This document shows, one piece after another, positions 34,980-45,849 of a stretch of DNA of 64,000 nt. A model generated the notes under the pieces. That model saw nothing but the letters and a program-made list of their open reading frames with translations, did no database searches and was not told the origin of the DNA. The position numbers and the translations under genes are program-made. The number at the start of each line of letters is the position of its first letter. The stretch's first letter is position 1. Origin of the DNA: Alopecurus myosuroides (lineage: Eukaryota; Streptophyta; Magnoliopsida; Poales; Poaceae); assembly GCA_028641055.1 (NCBI GenBank), contig CM054060.1, positions 293,680,660 to 293,744,659 on the forward strand. The letters are read 5' to 3'.

Positions 34980-36981
34980 ATCAGAAAAATGAAGGAAATC
35001 CAAATATGACATCAATGCCATCATTTTCATCATTTATAGGACTTTACTAAGCGAGAGGAATCCAAATATGTCTAATCGGAATCAAAAAATAAGGGAAAAC
35101 ATGCCAAACTTGGGCACCAAATGATCAAAGCATGGTGGAAATGGGTCGAGATTTTAAAAGGCAGAGCACAATGGCATTGCATACAAACATAGCCATGGGT
35201 TTGGGGTGTTGGGTGTGTCCTATAGGGTCATCCCCATGAAAGCTAGGTGTCGGAACTACGGTTTCTAGGGGGTACATGCCAAACTTGGGCATCAAATGAT
35301 CAAACCATGTTGGAATATGCCAAGATTTGGCATAGTGGAACAAAATGGAATTTCAAACAAACACAACCCTGGGTTTTAGGTGTTGGGTGTGTGGTGGAGC
35401 GTCACCCCCACGGAAGTTAGGTTTCAAAACTTGAGTTTGGGGGAAAGGGAAAAACTGGGCACCAAATGATCAAACCATGTTGGAATGGTCCACAATTTGG
35501 CAGAGTGAAGCACAATGGCATTGCAAACAAACATATTACTAGGTTTGGGGTGTTGGGTGTGTAGTACAGGGTCACCTCTAGGTTTTCTCGTAATTCTAGG
35601 CGATTTCAAATGCGCAAATCAAAATCAATCATAGGATGAACTAGTCTCAATAGGTATTTTAGGTCGTAAATATATTGTGTCTCACAAATAATATTCATAA
35701 TTTCCAATATGACATCCATTTCATCATTTTCAACGGGCCAAAATAAGACATCTATATCATCGTTTCCATAATGTATAGGACTTTACTAAGTGAGAGGAAT
35801 CCAAATATGTCTAAATCAGAATACAAAATGAGGGTAAACATGCCAAACTTGGTCACCAAATGATCAAATCATGTTGGAATGGTCCAAGATTTGGCACAGT
35901 GAAGTACAATGGCATTGGAAACAAACATACCCCTAGGTTTGGGGTTTTAGGTGTGTGTTATAGTGCAACCCCCAGGAAATTTAGGTGTGAAAACTAGGGT
36001 TTCTAGGGAAACATGCCAAACTTGGGCATCAAATGCTCAAACCATGTTGGAATGGGCCAAGATTTGGCATAGTGGAGCATAGTGGCATTGCAAACAAAAA
36101 TATCCCTAGTTTTGGGGTGTTGGGTGTGTGGTGGAGGGTCACCCGAGGAAACTTGGGTGTAGAAACTAGAGATCTGGGGGAAACAAGACAAAATTGGGCA
36201 CCAAATGAACAAATCATTTTGTAATGGTCCAAGATTTGGCACATTGGAGCACAATGGAATTGCAAAGAAGCATATCCTTATGTTTTGAGTGTTGGGTGTG
36301 TGGTATAGGGTCACCCCCAGGTTTGCTAGGAATTCTACAAGATATGAAATGTGCAAATCCAAATCAATCATAGGATGAACTAGTCTCAGTAGGTGTTTTA
36401 GGTCGTAAAGATAGTGTAGCTCACAAATCATTTAAACATTGCATCCATATCATCATTTTGAAAGGCTAAAATATGACATACATATCATAATGTATAGGAC
36501 TTTGCGAAGTGAGATGAATCCAAATAAGTCTAAATCAGAATCCAAAAATGAGGGGAAACATGCCAAACTTGGGCACCAAATGATGAAACCATGTTGGAAT
36601 GGTCCAAGAGTTGGCACAGTGGAGCATAATGGCATTTCAAACAAACATAGCACTGGATTTGGGGTGTAGGGTGTGTGGTATAGGGTCACCCCCGGGAAAG
36701 TTAGGTGTCGAAACGGTTTCTGGTATAAAGCATGCAAAACTTGGCCATCAATTGATCAAACCATGTTGGAATGGTCCAATATTTGGCATAGTGGAGCACA
36801 ATGGCATTGCAAACAAACATATCCCTGGGTTTGGGGTGTTAGGTGTGTGGTGGAGGGTCACCCCTAGGAAAGTTAGATGTCGACACCAAATGATCAAACC
36901 ATGTTGAAATGGTCCAAGATTTGGCACAATGGAGCTCAATGACATTGCAAACAAACATATACCTGGGTTTGGGGTGTTGTG
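34980..36981 (+). repeat. Nine-monomer tandem array with higher-order structure
   Basis: A roughly 172-bp monomer, marked by CAATGGCATTGCAAACAAAC then GGGTGTTGGGTGTGTGG, occurs at anchors 35167, 35341, 35511, 35905, 36079, 36250, 36625, 36798 and 36936. Spacing is 170-174 bp within groups of three and 394 or 375 bp between groups. The long gaps hold a common spacer (CATAGGATGAACTAGTCTCA ... GACTTTACTAAG). The period of three monomers plus spacer is about 720-740 bp. The last monomer is cut at 36981. Confidence 0.85.
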
Positions 36982-36982
36982 T

Positions 36983-37373
36983 CACTGTTACAAAACCAAG
37001 CATCCAAGACGGTCCCTAGAGTACATTTGAGCAGAAAAAATTAGAACCGCCTGTAATGCTACACCTCAGACTGTCAATAATCTAGTTCCGTCTCTGCAAC
37101 TATTAGAGCCGGTCGTAAGTATTGGCCGTATCCAATAATCTTATATTAGAGTCGGTTGGTATATTTTACCGTCTCAAGTTATTTGTTAGACGTCCAATTT
37201 TAACAACCGTCTTCTAATATTGAAGTTTAAAAACCACGATTAGTAATGACCGACGCTAATGTTTATTTGGCGCCAATTATAACATGTACGGTTGCATGCC
37301 CGACCATTTGATCAAACAACACACGAATGATCGCAAATTTGAACATGCGTACGTACGAGATTAAATTGACATC
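36983..37373. mobile_element. Possible CACTA element terminus
   Basis: Begins CACTGTTACAAAACC exactly where the tandem array stops, followed by several short motifs such as GACGGTC, ACCGTCT and GAGCCGGTCG in both orientations, as in CACTA subterminal regions. No second terminus found. Confidence 0.4.
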
Positions 37374-38489
37374 CACGCTAATTACCTAGAAAAATAATAA
37401 TTACATCGATCGCTGGCCGGCCGGGGCCTTCTCCGGCAACGGAACTGCGCTAGTACTATTAGGGGTTAAATACGTTTGTACTACAACTAGCAAAATAATT
37501 ATATCATCGCCGACCGGCCTTCTACATTGGTGGAACTCCGCTAGTACTATTGGGGGTTATACGTTTGTACATTACTACACCTAGCAAAATAATTACATCA
37601 TCGCCGGCCGGCCTTATCCGGCAGCGGAAGCTAGTACTTCTTGTGCTGGCGGCCAGAGAACTATTACTCCTCGTCGTCGGAGGAGATGAGGATGGGGGTC
37701 GGGCCATCCACCTCGTCCAATATGTTAGAGATCATATCCTTGTCAAAGACGGCGGCGGAGTCTTCCTCCGTCTCAATGTCCTTGAGGACGGCGTGCGAGA
37801 TATCCCCACCGCCGGTGTTCACACTGGCGTTGTCGGCGGGGAACTGATCCCCACCCACCGCGTCTTCCTCCTCCTTGTCTTCGGAAAACTCCCAATCAGA
37901 GTACCCCTCCTCCTTCTCCGTCATGTCACCCTCCCCCGCCGCGTCATTCCTCCTTCGTGTCCACCTCATCGTCGTCGCGGAGCCGCGCATCCTCAAAACT
38001 CTCGAGGAGGACGCGGTTCTCCCAAACGAGCTCGACGTCGCCCATCATCTGCCTGATTACGGCCTCGTCGAGGCGCTCGTCGGTGAGCTGCCGCTCGGCA
38101 ACGAAGTGCTCTTCCTCGTAAGGAGCAAACTGAGGTCGATCTCATAGATTACCAGTGCCTCCTCGAGGCTAATGCCGCCCTCCGCCACCACCGGCCCGAC
38201 CACCTGGCCGTGCTCCTCATCCGCCCGGGATATCCTCCTCCTCTAGCGCCGGTTGCCATCCGCCTCTAGCGCCATCCCGACCTCCTGGCCACACTGCTCC
38301 TCAGCCCCCCTCGCGACTTCCTCGGCCTCTGCCATCGGGACGTCCTCCGCCGCCTCCCCTGCTGGGCCATTTTTGGCCGCCACCGGTTCCGAGCCTTCTC
38401 CACCCTGGAACTCCGTCCACATCTCCCCATAGCCGGGTGATCGCGTGTGATGTCTACGCACGCTTCTATTCTTGTAGATAGTGTTGGAC
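37374..38489. repeat. Duplicate of the Copia element's 3' interior, in front of its 5' LTR
   Basis: Closely matches 52214-53333 base for base, including a tandem repeat of a segment with AAAATAATTA...CGCTAGTACTATT, and antisense acidic frames. It runs directly into the LTR start at 38490. It therefore represents the 3' interior of another copy of the same family joined to this LTR. The left edge at 37374 shares only TCCA with the other copy. Confidence 0.8.
37664..38440 (-). pseudogene. Captured acidic protein gene, antisense, copy 1
   Basis: On the minus strand, frames encode an Ala/Glu-rich start (MWTEFQGGEGSEP), an Asp/Glu/Arg region (ERLDEAVIRQMMGDVELVWE) and an acidic end (DEVDGPTPILISSDDEE, stop at 37664). 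The pieces are in different frames, either because of introns or because of decay. It resembles neither gag nor pol. A second copy is at 52502-53260. Origin unknown. Confidence 0.45.
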
Positions 38490-39892
38490 TGAAAGTGCAA
38501 ACGCGCTTAAATCATCTTGTTTTGGTGTTTGTTAACAACACATGTACTGTTAAGGGTGTTGATGTATTTCGGGGCTAAATCAACTTATTTGTTATGGTGG
38601 TGTGATGCTGCAAAAAGGAGCAAGTCATCAAGATTTCTGGTTGCTGGAGTTTTCTCCAGGCCGGAGTCTCCGGTCTCCCAGACCGGAGTCTCTGGTGTGG
38701 AGATTTTGCCTTCACATTTTCTATGGGCTTGTTGGTGTCGCGCACTGCATCCACACCGGAGTGTTACCGGAGACTGTCCGGAGTCTCCCGTGTGGAAGCT
38801 TCCTCTCAAGAAACTGCTAAGGAAAGGCTGGTGTCGCGTGCTGTACTCCCACCGGAGACTTACGGGAGACTTACGGGAGACTTACCGGAGTCTCCGGTGT
38901 GACTGGAATCTAATTGATCCTCTCGACCCCAGACTCCCACTGTGCCAACCCGCAGCGCCAAGACCGAAGTTTTTCTCAAGAAGACCAAGTGCTGCCCAGC
39001 TGGTTCGCCTGCTGCATCCAGTCTGAAGGGACACCGGAGACTGTCCGGAGTATCCGGATCAGACCGGAGTCTCCGGCCTTTACTCTGGAGTCTCCGGTGT
39101 GAAAACGCCAGATCTGCTCCAACGGCTCTTAGACTTTATGAGGGGTATAAATACCCCCTCCCCTCCACCTACCACCAGCTAGCTCGTCCAGAATTAAAGT
39201 CACCATTGTTGGAGCTCCCCCACCTTGCTAGATCTCCCAATCCAACCACCCAAAAGCCTTGATCTTTGGAGGATTGAAGGAGAAGGCCCCGATCTACGTC
39301 TTCACCAACCGGATTTCATTTCCCCTCTCTTTTGCTTGAGGGATCCTTGCCTAGGGTTTCCTCTTGTGGAGAACCTAGGCTTCTTGCTATTCTTGGTGAT
39401 TTGTGAGTGTTAGGAGCCCCCCATTTAGTTGTGGGTGTGTGCCCCAAACTTTTTTGTAAAGGACTCGATCCACGCCTCAAAGGGGTTCAATAGTGGAAGG
39501 TGAACTAGGCCTTTGTGGCGGAAGTTCATCGGAGAATAGGGTGAGGCCTTAGTGGCGTTGAGTAGGCCTTCGTGGCGAGCTCACACCCCTCCAACGAGAC
39601 GTACTTCCTTAACAAGGAGGAACTCGGGAATACATCGTGTCTCCGTGTGCTTCCATCGGTTACCTCGTTCCCCTCTCCTTACTTACTCATACTTGTAGCA
39701 TTTATTGTTGTACTAGTTGTATTAAGTGTTGTCCTAGTTGCATTAATTGCTTGCCTTGCCATATAGGTAAATTCACCACTAGTTGCACTATCTAGAGAAT
39801 TTACCTTCTTGTCAAGCCTAAACCTTAAGAAAAATTAAAATTGGTCGTAGCACCTATTCACCCCCCCTCTAGGTGCCCATACTTTACTTTCA
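38490..39892 (+). repeat. Copia LTR 1
   Basis: 1403 bp with perfect 6-bp terminal inverted repeats TGAAAG/CTTTCA. It has a TATA box at 39146, and CCGGAGTCTCCGG near-palindromes at 38661, 38885 and 39064 plus decayed versions. Confidence 0.85.
39146..39153 (+). promoter_or_regulatory. TATA box of Copia LTR 1
   Basis: TATAAATA inside the palindrome GGGGTATAAATACCCC. The same box is at 54015-54022 in LTR 2. Transcription would start about 30 bp downstream. Confidence 0.7.
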
Positions 39893-39894
39893 AT

Positions 39895-39907
39895 TGGTAT
39901 CAGAGCC
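39895..39907 (+). other. Primer-binding site, tRNA-Met type
   Basis: TGGTATCAGAGCC three bases after the LTR end. Confidence 0.85.
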
Positions 39908-39947
39908 TCGGCTCTTCTATCGGGCTTAACCGCCTAAGAGTTTAAGT

Positions 39948-42339
39948 ATGGGATATGATTTGGATGACGCTCCGTCCGGTGGCAATGTGACCATGGATGA
40001 TCTCAATGCTTTGAGAAATTCATTGACCTCATCCATAGACACCAAATTTGATGAGTTGCGTCAACTCATGGCACAACTCCTCAAAGCCAAAGGACCGGAG
40101 GTAGTCGAATCATCTCTTCCGGAAGTTGAACCGGAGGGTGCCAAGAAAGGGGTAGAGGGTGATCCACATAAAAATGCTTCCACCGAACAATCCGCTAAGT
40201 CGGGTACGGAAGGAAGTGGAGGATTTCATGCCGTTCTCAGAAGTTATTCTCCCGATCCTCTCGTCCCTCATCCTCATATAATCCCTAGGGGATATCCACC
40301 TAAAATTGATGCTTTTTCTTTTCGTGAATGGCAATACTACATGGAGACTCACTTGAATTCTTCTTGTATAGATCTTTGGAGGGTCACTCGTGACGGATAC
40401 AAACCATTTGACCCCAAGAATCTCACAAGAAGAGAAGCCGTAGATTGCCAACTAAACTACATCGCTTTGTCCATCCTTCAACAAGCCGTGGGTCCAAACC
40501 ACATGCCGCATCTTCAACACTTCTCCACCGCCAAAGAAACATGGGATGCACTAGTCATCATGTTCGTTGGAAATGAGAGCATCCAAATAAAGAAATCGCT
40601 ATGACACCTTGAGCAATGAGGCCGGAGGATTTTTCATGCGTGATGGAGAAGATCATGTTGACATGTATCGAAGACTCAAAACTCTTGCCACCGCCTTCTC
40701 TAGTGCGGGTGCAAAGTATATTGACTATGCTTGGATCAAGATAAAGTACATGATTGTCGTGATGCCATTTGAGGGCACGAACTTGAAGAGCATTCAAGGA
40801 AGACATGATTTCTCCTCCATGACCTCAACTCAAGTGATGCAAGAATTGTGCTCCTACAAAGTGCAAACCAAGAATGATCTTACCAACCGTGCTAGGGCCA
40901 TTGGAATGCACCAAGGAACATCCGTTGCTTTGAAGGTCAAGGCTTTGTCAAGAGAGGTTGAGAATGAAGAAGATGGAGAAGAGGCATTGCCTCCTTTGAA
41001 GGAACAAGACTATGATCCCGTTCTAAAGGATCTCATTGCTCTTACCATGAAAAAGTTTTGGAACAATCCCCCCAAGGGCAAGAAATTTGTTGAGGAGAAG
41101 ACCAAGTCTCGTTATGGAAATGATGGGGCTCAAAAAGTTAGATCATGCTTAAATTGCCAATACAAGCATCACTTCATTGCGGAGTGCCCCTACGAGAATA
41201 GAGAGCTCCATAGTGGCAAGCTCATTCGCAAGGACAAGTCCAAGGTTGAATACAAGAAACCTCATTTCAAGAAGAAACCATTCAACACGAAATCTCCTAC
41301 CAAGTTTGTGTTCTTGACTCAAGAGGAGTGTGATTCCGGGAGTGATGAAGAAGAAGAAACCACAAGTGAAGTGGCCGCTCTAGCTATTGCTTCCACTCCA
41401 TCATCTTCATCCCTCTTTGAATCCCCCAATGACAATCTTCCTCAACGCAATGCCAAATGCTTAATGGCTAAGGCCACGGAGGTATCATCTTCTCCTAACT
41501 CTAAGACCCCTAGTGAACTAGAACATATTGCTAGTCTTAGAGAAGAAGATGAAAGGGTCTCCTTGGACCGTTTTATGTCTAACATGCAAGGGGAGAACAA
41601 GAAGTACTTTGAGCATCTCATGAGGCAATTGGGAGAGGCCCAAGAGGCCCTTGAGAAGAAAGGTGAGGTTGAGAGAAGGGACGCGGATGAAATTGCATCC
41701 CTCACAATGACTCTTGAAGAAGAGCATGATGGTAGAATTTCTCTAGAGGAGGAACTTGAATCTATTGAATTAACCCATAATGAACTTGTCTCTAAAATCA
41801 CTAAGGAACGTGATCTTGCCATTTCTAAATATAAAAAGGCTAAAAAGGATAAATTCGAAGAGTTGCATGAACAACTTCAAACTCACAAAGCTTTGGAAAG
41901 TCAACAATCATCCCTCAAAGAGTTGCATGAACAACTTCAAACTCAACTTACTCAACCTAACAATCCTAGCACCTCTACTTCTTCTTGTGATCATGCAAAT
42001 ATTATTCAGGAAAATGCTAGGTTGAAGGATGAGCTAGCAAGGCTCAAGGGCAAAGGCCCTCAAGTTGAGAAGGTGGTGATACCTACCCCACAAGTGGTTG
42101 CCCCTAGCTCTAATGCGGTCATTGCTGGACCACAATTGAGTGCTCCAAGGCAACAAGTGGGTAAGCAAGGTCTTGGCTATGTAGACAAGAAGAAGAACAA
42201 GAAGAAGAACCAAAATTGTGCTTCGGGTGGTATTGTCATTAGGGACAACACTACTCGTAGCACACCCGCACAAGCAAACAATGTTGCCTCGAGTAGTAGT
42301 GTCATGAGGGACAACACTACTCGTAGCACCTCTGCGGGA
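39948..42339 (+). pseudogene. Copia gag, frameshifted
   Basis: The ATG at 39948 opens a frame to a stop at 40602. A small insertion near 40580 (around CCAAATAAAGAAATCGC) shifts the frame, after which gag stays open to the solo LTR. Domains: capsid-like UBN2 region (FSFREWQYYMETHL, then ALSILQQAV), zinc knuckle CLNCQYKHHFIAEC (41146-41187, CX2CX4HX4C), acidic stretch SGSDEEEE, and a long coiled coil (about 41500-42050) with a duplicated KELHEQLQTQ segment 60 bp apart. The long coiled-coil tail is typical of SIRE-type gags. The protein would form the particle core. The reading frame is lost at the solo LTR insertion. Confidence 0.85.
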
Positions 42340-42344
42340 ACTAA

Positions 42345-45300
42345 TGTAACACTCGGGTTTTTTCCCAAATAGAAAGTTGCTTGTTTTTCTTTTGTGCATG
42401 TCATTGCATCATGCATTGCATTTCATTTGAGTGCATCTAAATCTTCTTTAGGAAATATTAATCACAAAAATTTGCTAAATTTATATTTCCTATTTGAACT
42501 CTTCTATTATTTCCCAAATCTGTTCTTTTGTTTTCTAAAAATAATAAAACAAAAGAATACAAAAAAAATGTTTTTGGGGGTAGGCCAACCTGCCAGGCCA
42601 AAACCAGCCCACCTCCTCTCTTTTTCTGGCCCGGTACATCTTCTTCTCTGTCCGTACGAGCACGAGAAGGACGTGACCCCCTCTCCCGTCACTGTAACCT
42701 CACCAAAACCACCACCACCGAACCCCTCCTCTACAAAGCACCCAACCGTCCCCTCCTCCATCCAAACCCTAGCCTCCCCTCTTCCCCTCTCCTTCCGCCG
42801 CCACCTCTCCTTTCCCCTCTCTTTTATTCTCTTCCTCTGAATTTTTCGGGTGGCGAGAGAGAGAGCATGGGAGGACCTCATCGTCGCCGCCCCACCGTCA
42901 TGGTCTACTTCGAGATGAGCTGATCGTGGGAACGGAACCAGTGCGTGATCCTCGCCGTCCTCGTGGGAGAATTGAGAGCCGGAGCTGCCCGAGACGTCGC
43001 CGCCGAGCTCATCTTCCTCCTCTGTCCTCGGAACAGACGGCCACACATCCATGACAGCAACCACGGCAACGACCCCTTCAACCTCGTCCTCGAGTCTCTC
43101 GGTGAGCCTCCCGTCCCTTGGGACCCTTCTCTGCATCCTCCCCTTTGCTCTGGGTGCCCCGCCTTCGAGCGACACTGTCGGCCGCTGGTTTTCGATCACC
43201 GTGCGTGCAGCACCCTGTTTCTTCTCGTCAGTTTCGTCATAAAAGATTTTCACGGATGGCGAGGATACCTACAATGGATCCCCGATTGTTTCACCAAAGC
43301 CTAGCTATTCCAGTGGCTTGCGCCCTGTCGATCGATCTGGAGGTCCCGAGATCGAATCTCGCCTGCCCCAAGATCTCCTTTCTTTTCTTTTGTTATTGAT
43401 CTCCAAATCTGTCCAAGTCTGAACATTGGTTCTTCAAAATTCAGTTAACCCTCGTTGGTATCACTCATAGTTCCTGAGATCTGTATCCACACACAAACCG
43501 CACCTAGCCCAGTAGCTCTGTTCCCTGGCTCTCAGCGAGAGATCGCGAGTTCGATCCCCGTCCGGAGCACTTAATCCTCCGTTTTTTTTTGTTTCACGCA
43601 GGCGCAAATCTCTGAACCTGCTTCTGTGTAAAATTCAGTTACTGTATTTCATCTTGTTCATCTTGTATCGTGGCTGTCTGCAAACAATCACGGCGATCCA
43701 GTCCAGTGGTATGCCTCTCGATCCAATGTAAGGAGATCCCGAGTTCAAATCCCTCGGAGCACAACCCCCCACTGTTTCTTCTTTTTTTTCTCCAGAAATT
43801 CCAATATTATGTATAATCTTGTACCTATCATATCTCATGTTTTATAAATCCAACTAATACAAACTTTATATCTATCTTTATCAGAAAAATGCAAGGAATA
43901 TTAATTTGTCATCCATGCCTTTGTTTGCATCTTGCATTTTGCAATTTAGTTGTGTTATGCATGTTCATCTAATATTTAAATATGGAATGTGTTGGGGTAA
44001 TTACTTTAAATAATGCCCTATTCCATTTAATTCGGTTTAGCTCACCTATATTATGTTGTCCATGCTAATCAACATTTAATTTGATGGTTAGATAAATAAC
44101 TTAAACCTTCCTAATTAAATGTTGGGCTTTTGTCTCAACTTAAATTGGTTTAGTTGCATTCTTGCATGTCATGCATCCCTATCTTGATCATGATGGATCT
44201 TTTGCCGTAGTTGTAAGTGTTGCATCTCGTTGTTTCTTCTAGTGCTTTGCTTCTTCTCGGATAGGACGTTGAGATGATGTGAGCAACGACAAGTTCTGCT
44301 ACCTCTCCAAACTGGATTCCAGGCAAGTATACTCACTTGCTACCTATGTTGCCTTTCCTCACTTGTTAACGATTCTTTCCGTTGTCTTTATGCTAGCCTA
44401 GTATTTTCGATGCTTGTGTTCCGATCCCATCACATGTTTACCCGGCTGCCACGATATTGCCTTACCTCCACACCTATAACCCTGTTGTTTGTTGGCCTGT
44501 GTCGTACTAGCATGCTTAGCTTTGTTTGCGCCCGAGTCTTGTTGTCCTTTGTCGTATCACCTGTCTAGTTTGATAGTTGGGTTTCAATTCAATCAACAAC
44601 ATGTTAATGCTTGGGGTAATAATAATTTGATGATAAGGCACCGGCAGGAGGCCCGGCGTGGTTTTGGAGCCTGCTAGTGTCGAACTTAGGAAAAGAGTCT
44701 TGTCTACTGATCCATCATGAGCGCGCTAACCGCATGTGGGAAGCGAGTATGGGCGCGCCCCCCTGCAATTCTGATTCGATTCGCATCTCGTCCAAATCGC
44801 CACACTTAGTTCGGGCTTTCCATTTGATGCATGCATATGCAGGTGCGAACCCTTGGCGCCAGGGTAGAACTTTTGTAGTCGGCATTTAGGGAGACACGTT
44901 CTTAGAGTGCTATGAGGGTCCCCTTTTCTTTGGTGGGCTTGATTAGTCGTGCGCTCAATTGCACGTGGTTCTTTGGGCTTGATGCGAAGAAGAGTTGGGT
45001 TGTGTTGAGTGCCTCGCTTGGTGGAAGTGCATTTCCATCTGGCGGGTCATTCTTACGTGTACGGCCAAATTGGTGCATCCCTGCATGGTTAATCTTCTCG
45101 AGAAGCCGTGTTGTCCGCGGTTATGGATGACTTGGTGAAAGTGTTGGCTAACAAGTACTCAGACAACTTACACTTAACGATGATAACTTGACTAGTAATA
45201 TAGATTACCTCCACCATAAAAATGAATGTCACCTTAATCAACAGTGTGAGTTTCCTTGGGTTGCTTCCTTAGTAGGGGGTAACACTGGATGGGTATTGTT

Positions 45301-45844
45301 TGGTGAGTAGTTATAGTTGGTTTTGTCGCGCTATCTTATCCCTTCCTTTTAGCCGGATGTTGTAGCGCCTCTGTAGTTAGTTAGTGCAGCCCGCTGCCGC
45401 TTCTTTGCAATAATCCCTTCCTTCCGTTCTACCCAAAGTATTTGTATCTTGTGATGATTGGTTACGCTGGTATCTTGTGAGTATGGTTTATCCACATTGC
45501 AGTCAACAGGTTTGAAGTTTGACGACGTTAGCTTGGGAATCCCTCCGGCTTGGCCTGGGCAGGGATTGGACGCCATCGGTTATCTTCAGGACTCTTAGTC
45601 CAATTTGTATCTTGTCCGTAGTCGGACGCTATGTTGTTTCTTCCGCTGTCATTTGGATCTTTGTATTGTACCAGTTGTATCCTTGACTCGTTTGAGTCGT
45701 CTTGTATATACCTCCTCTGATGTTGTTGTGGATTATTCATGAACTGTTGTAATGTTATCACAAGTGGCAACCTGGAATCGGTTATTATGTGGATTTTGGC
45801 GGAAATGCTGAAATCTGCATAGTGCCCGATCCCGGGGCGTCACA
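42345..45844 (+). mobile_element. Solo LTR of the TGTAACAC family
   Basis: 3500 bp from TGTAACACTCGGG to GGGGCGTCACA, flanked by perfect ACTAA repeats (42340-42344 and 45845-45849). It is related to the LTRs of the 16859-24946 element. The 3' third is nearly identical to them, while the 5' half is strongly diverged. A solo LTR arises when the two LTRs of a full element recombine and the interior is lost. Confidence 0.9.
43306..43752 (+). promoter_or_regulatory. Three tRNA-like Pol III modules in the solo LTR
   Basis: A/B-box pairs: TATTCCAGTGG at 43306 with AGATCGAATCT at 43349; TAGCCCAGTAG (full match) at 43505 with AGTTCGATCCC at 43548; CAGTCCAGTGG at 43699 with AGTTCAAATCC at 43742. Spacing is 43 nt in all three. 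T9 (43582-43590) and T8 (43782-43789) runs follow modules 2 and 3. Confidence 0.55.
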
Positions 45845-45849
45845 ACTAA

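Noticed and set aside
35125..36954. Many 60-140-codon ORFs between 35.1 and 37.0 kb
   Set aside because: All are periodic products of the tandem monomers.
34980..36981. CRISPR-like array
   Set aside because: Eukaryotic context, monomers of about 172 bp without short unique spacers.
34427..37373. One CACTA element from CACTACATG to the 36.98-kb end
   Set aside because: Both candidate termini face the same way and the tandem array lies between them, so they cannot be the two ends of one element.
37374..39892. A 2.5-kb Copia LTR starting at 37374
   Set aside because: The 6-bp inverted ends TGAAAG/CTTTCA and the primer site define a 1.40-kb LTR. The longer version has no TG start in this copy. 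Kept as an alternative in the findings.
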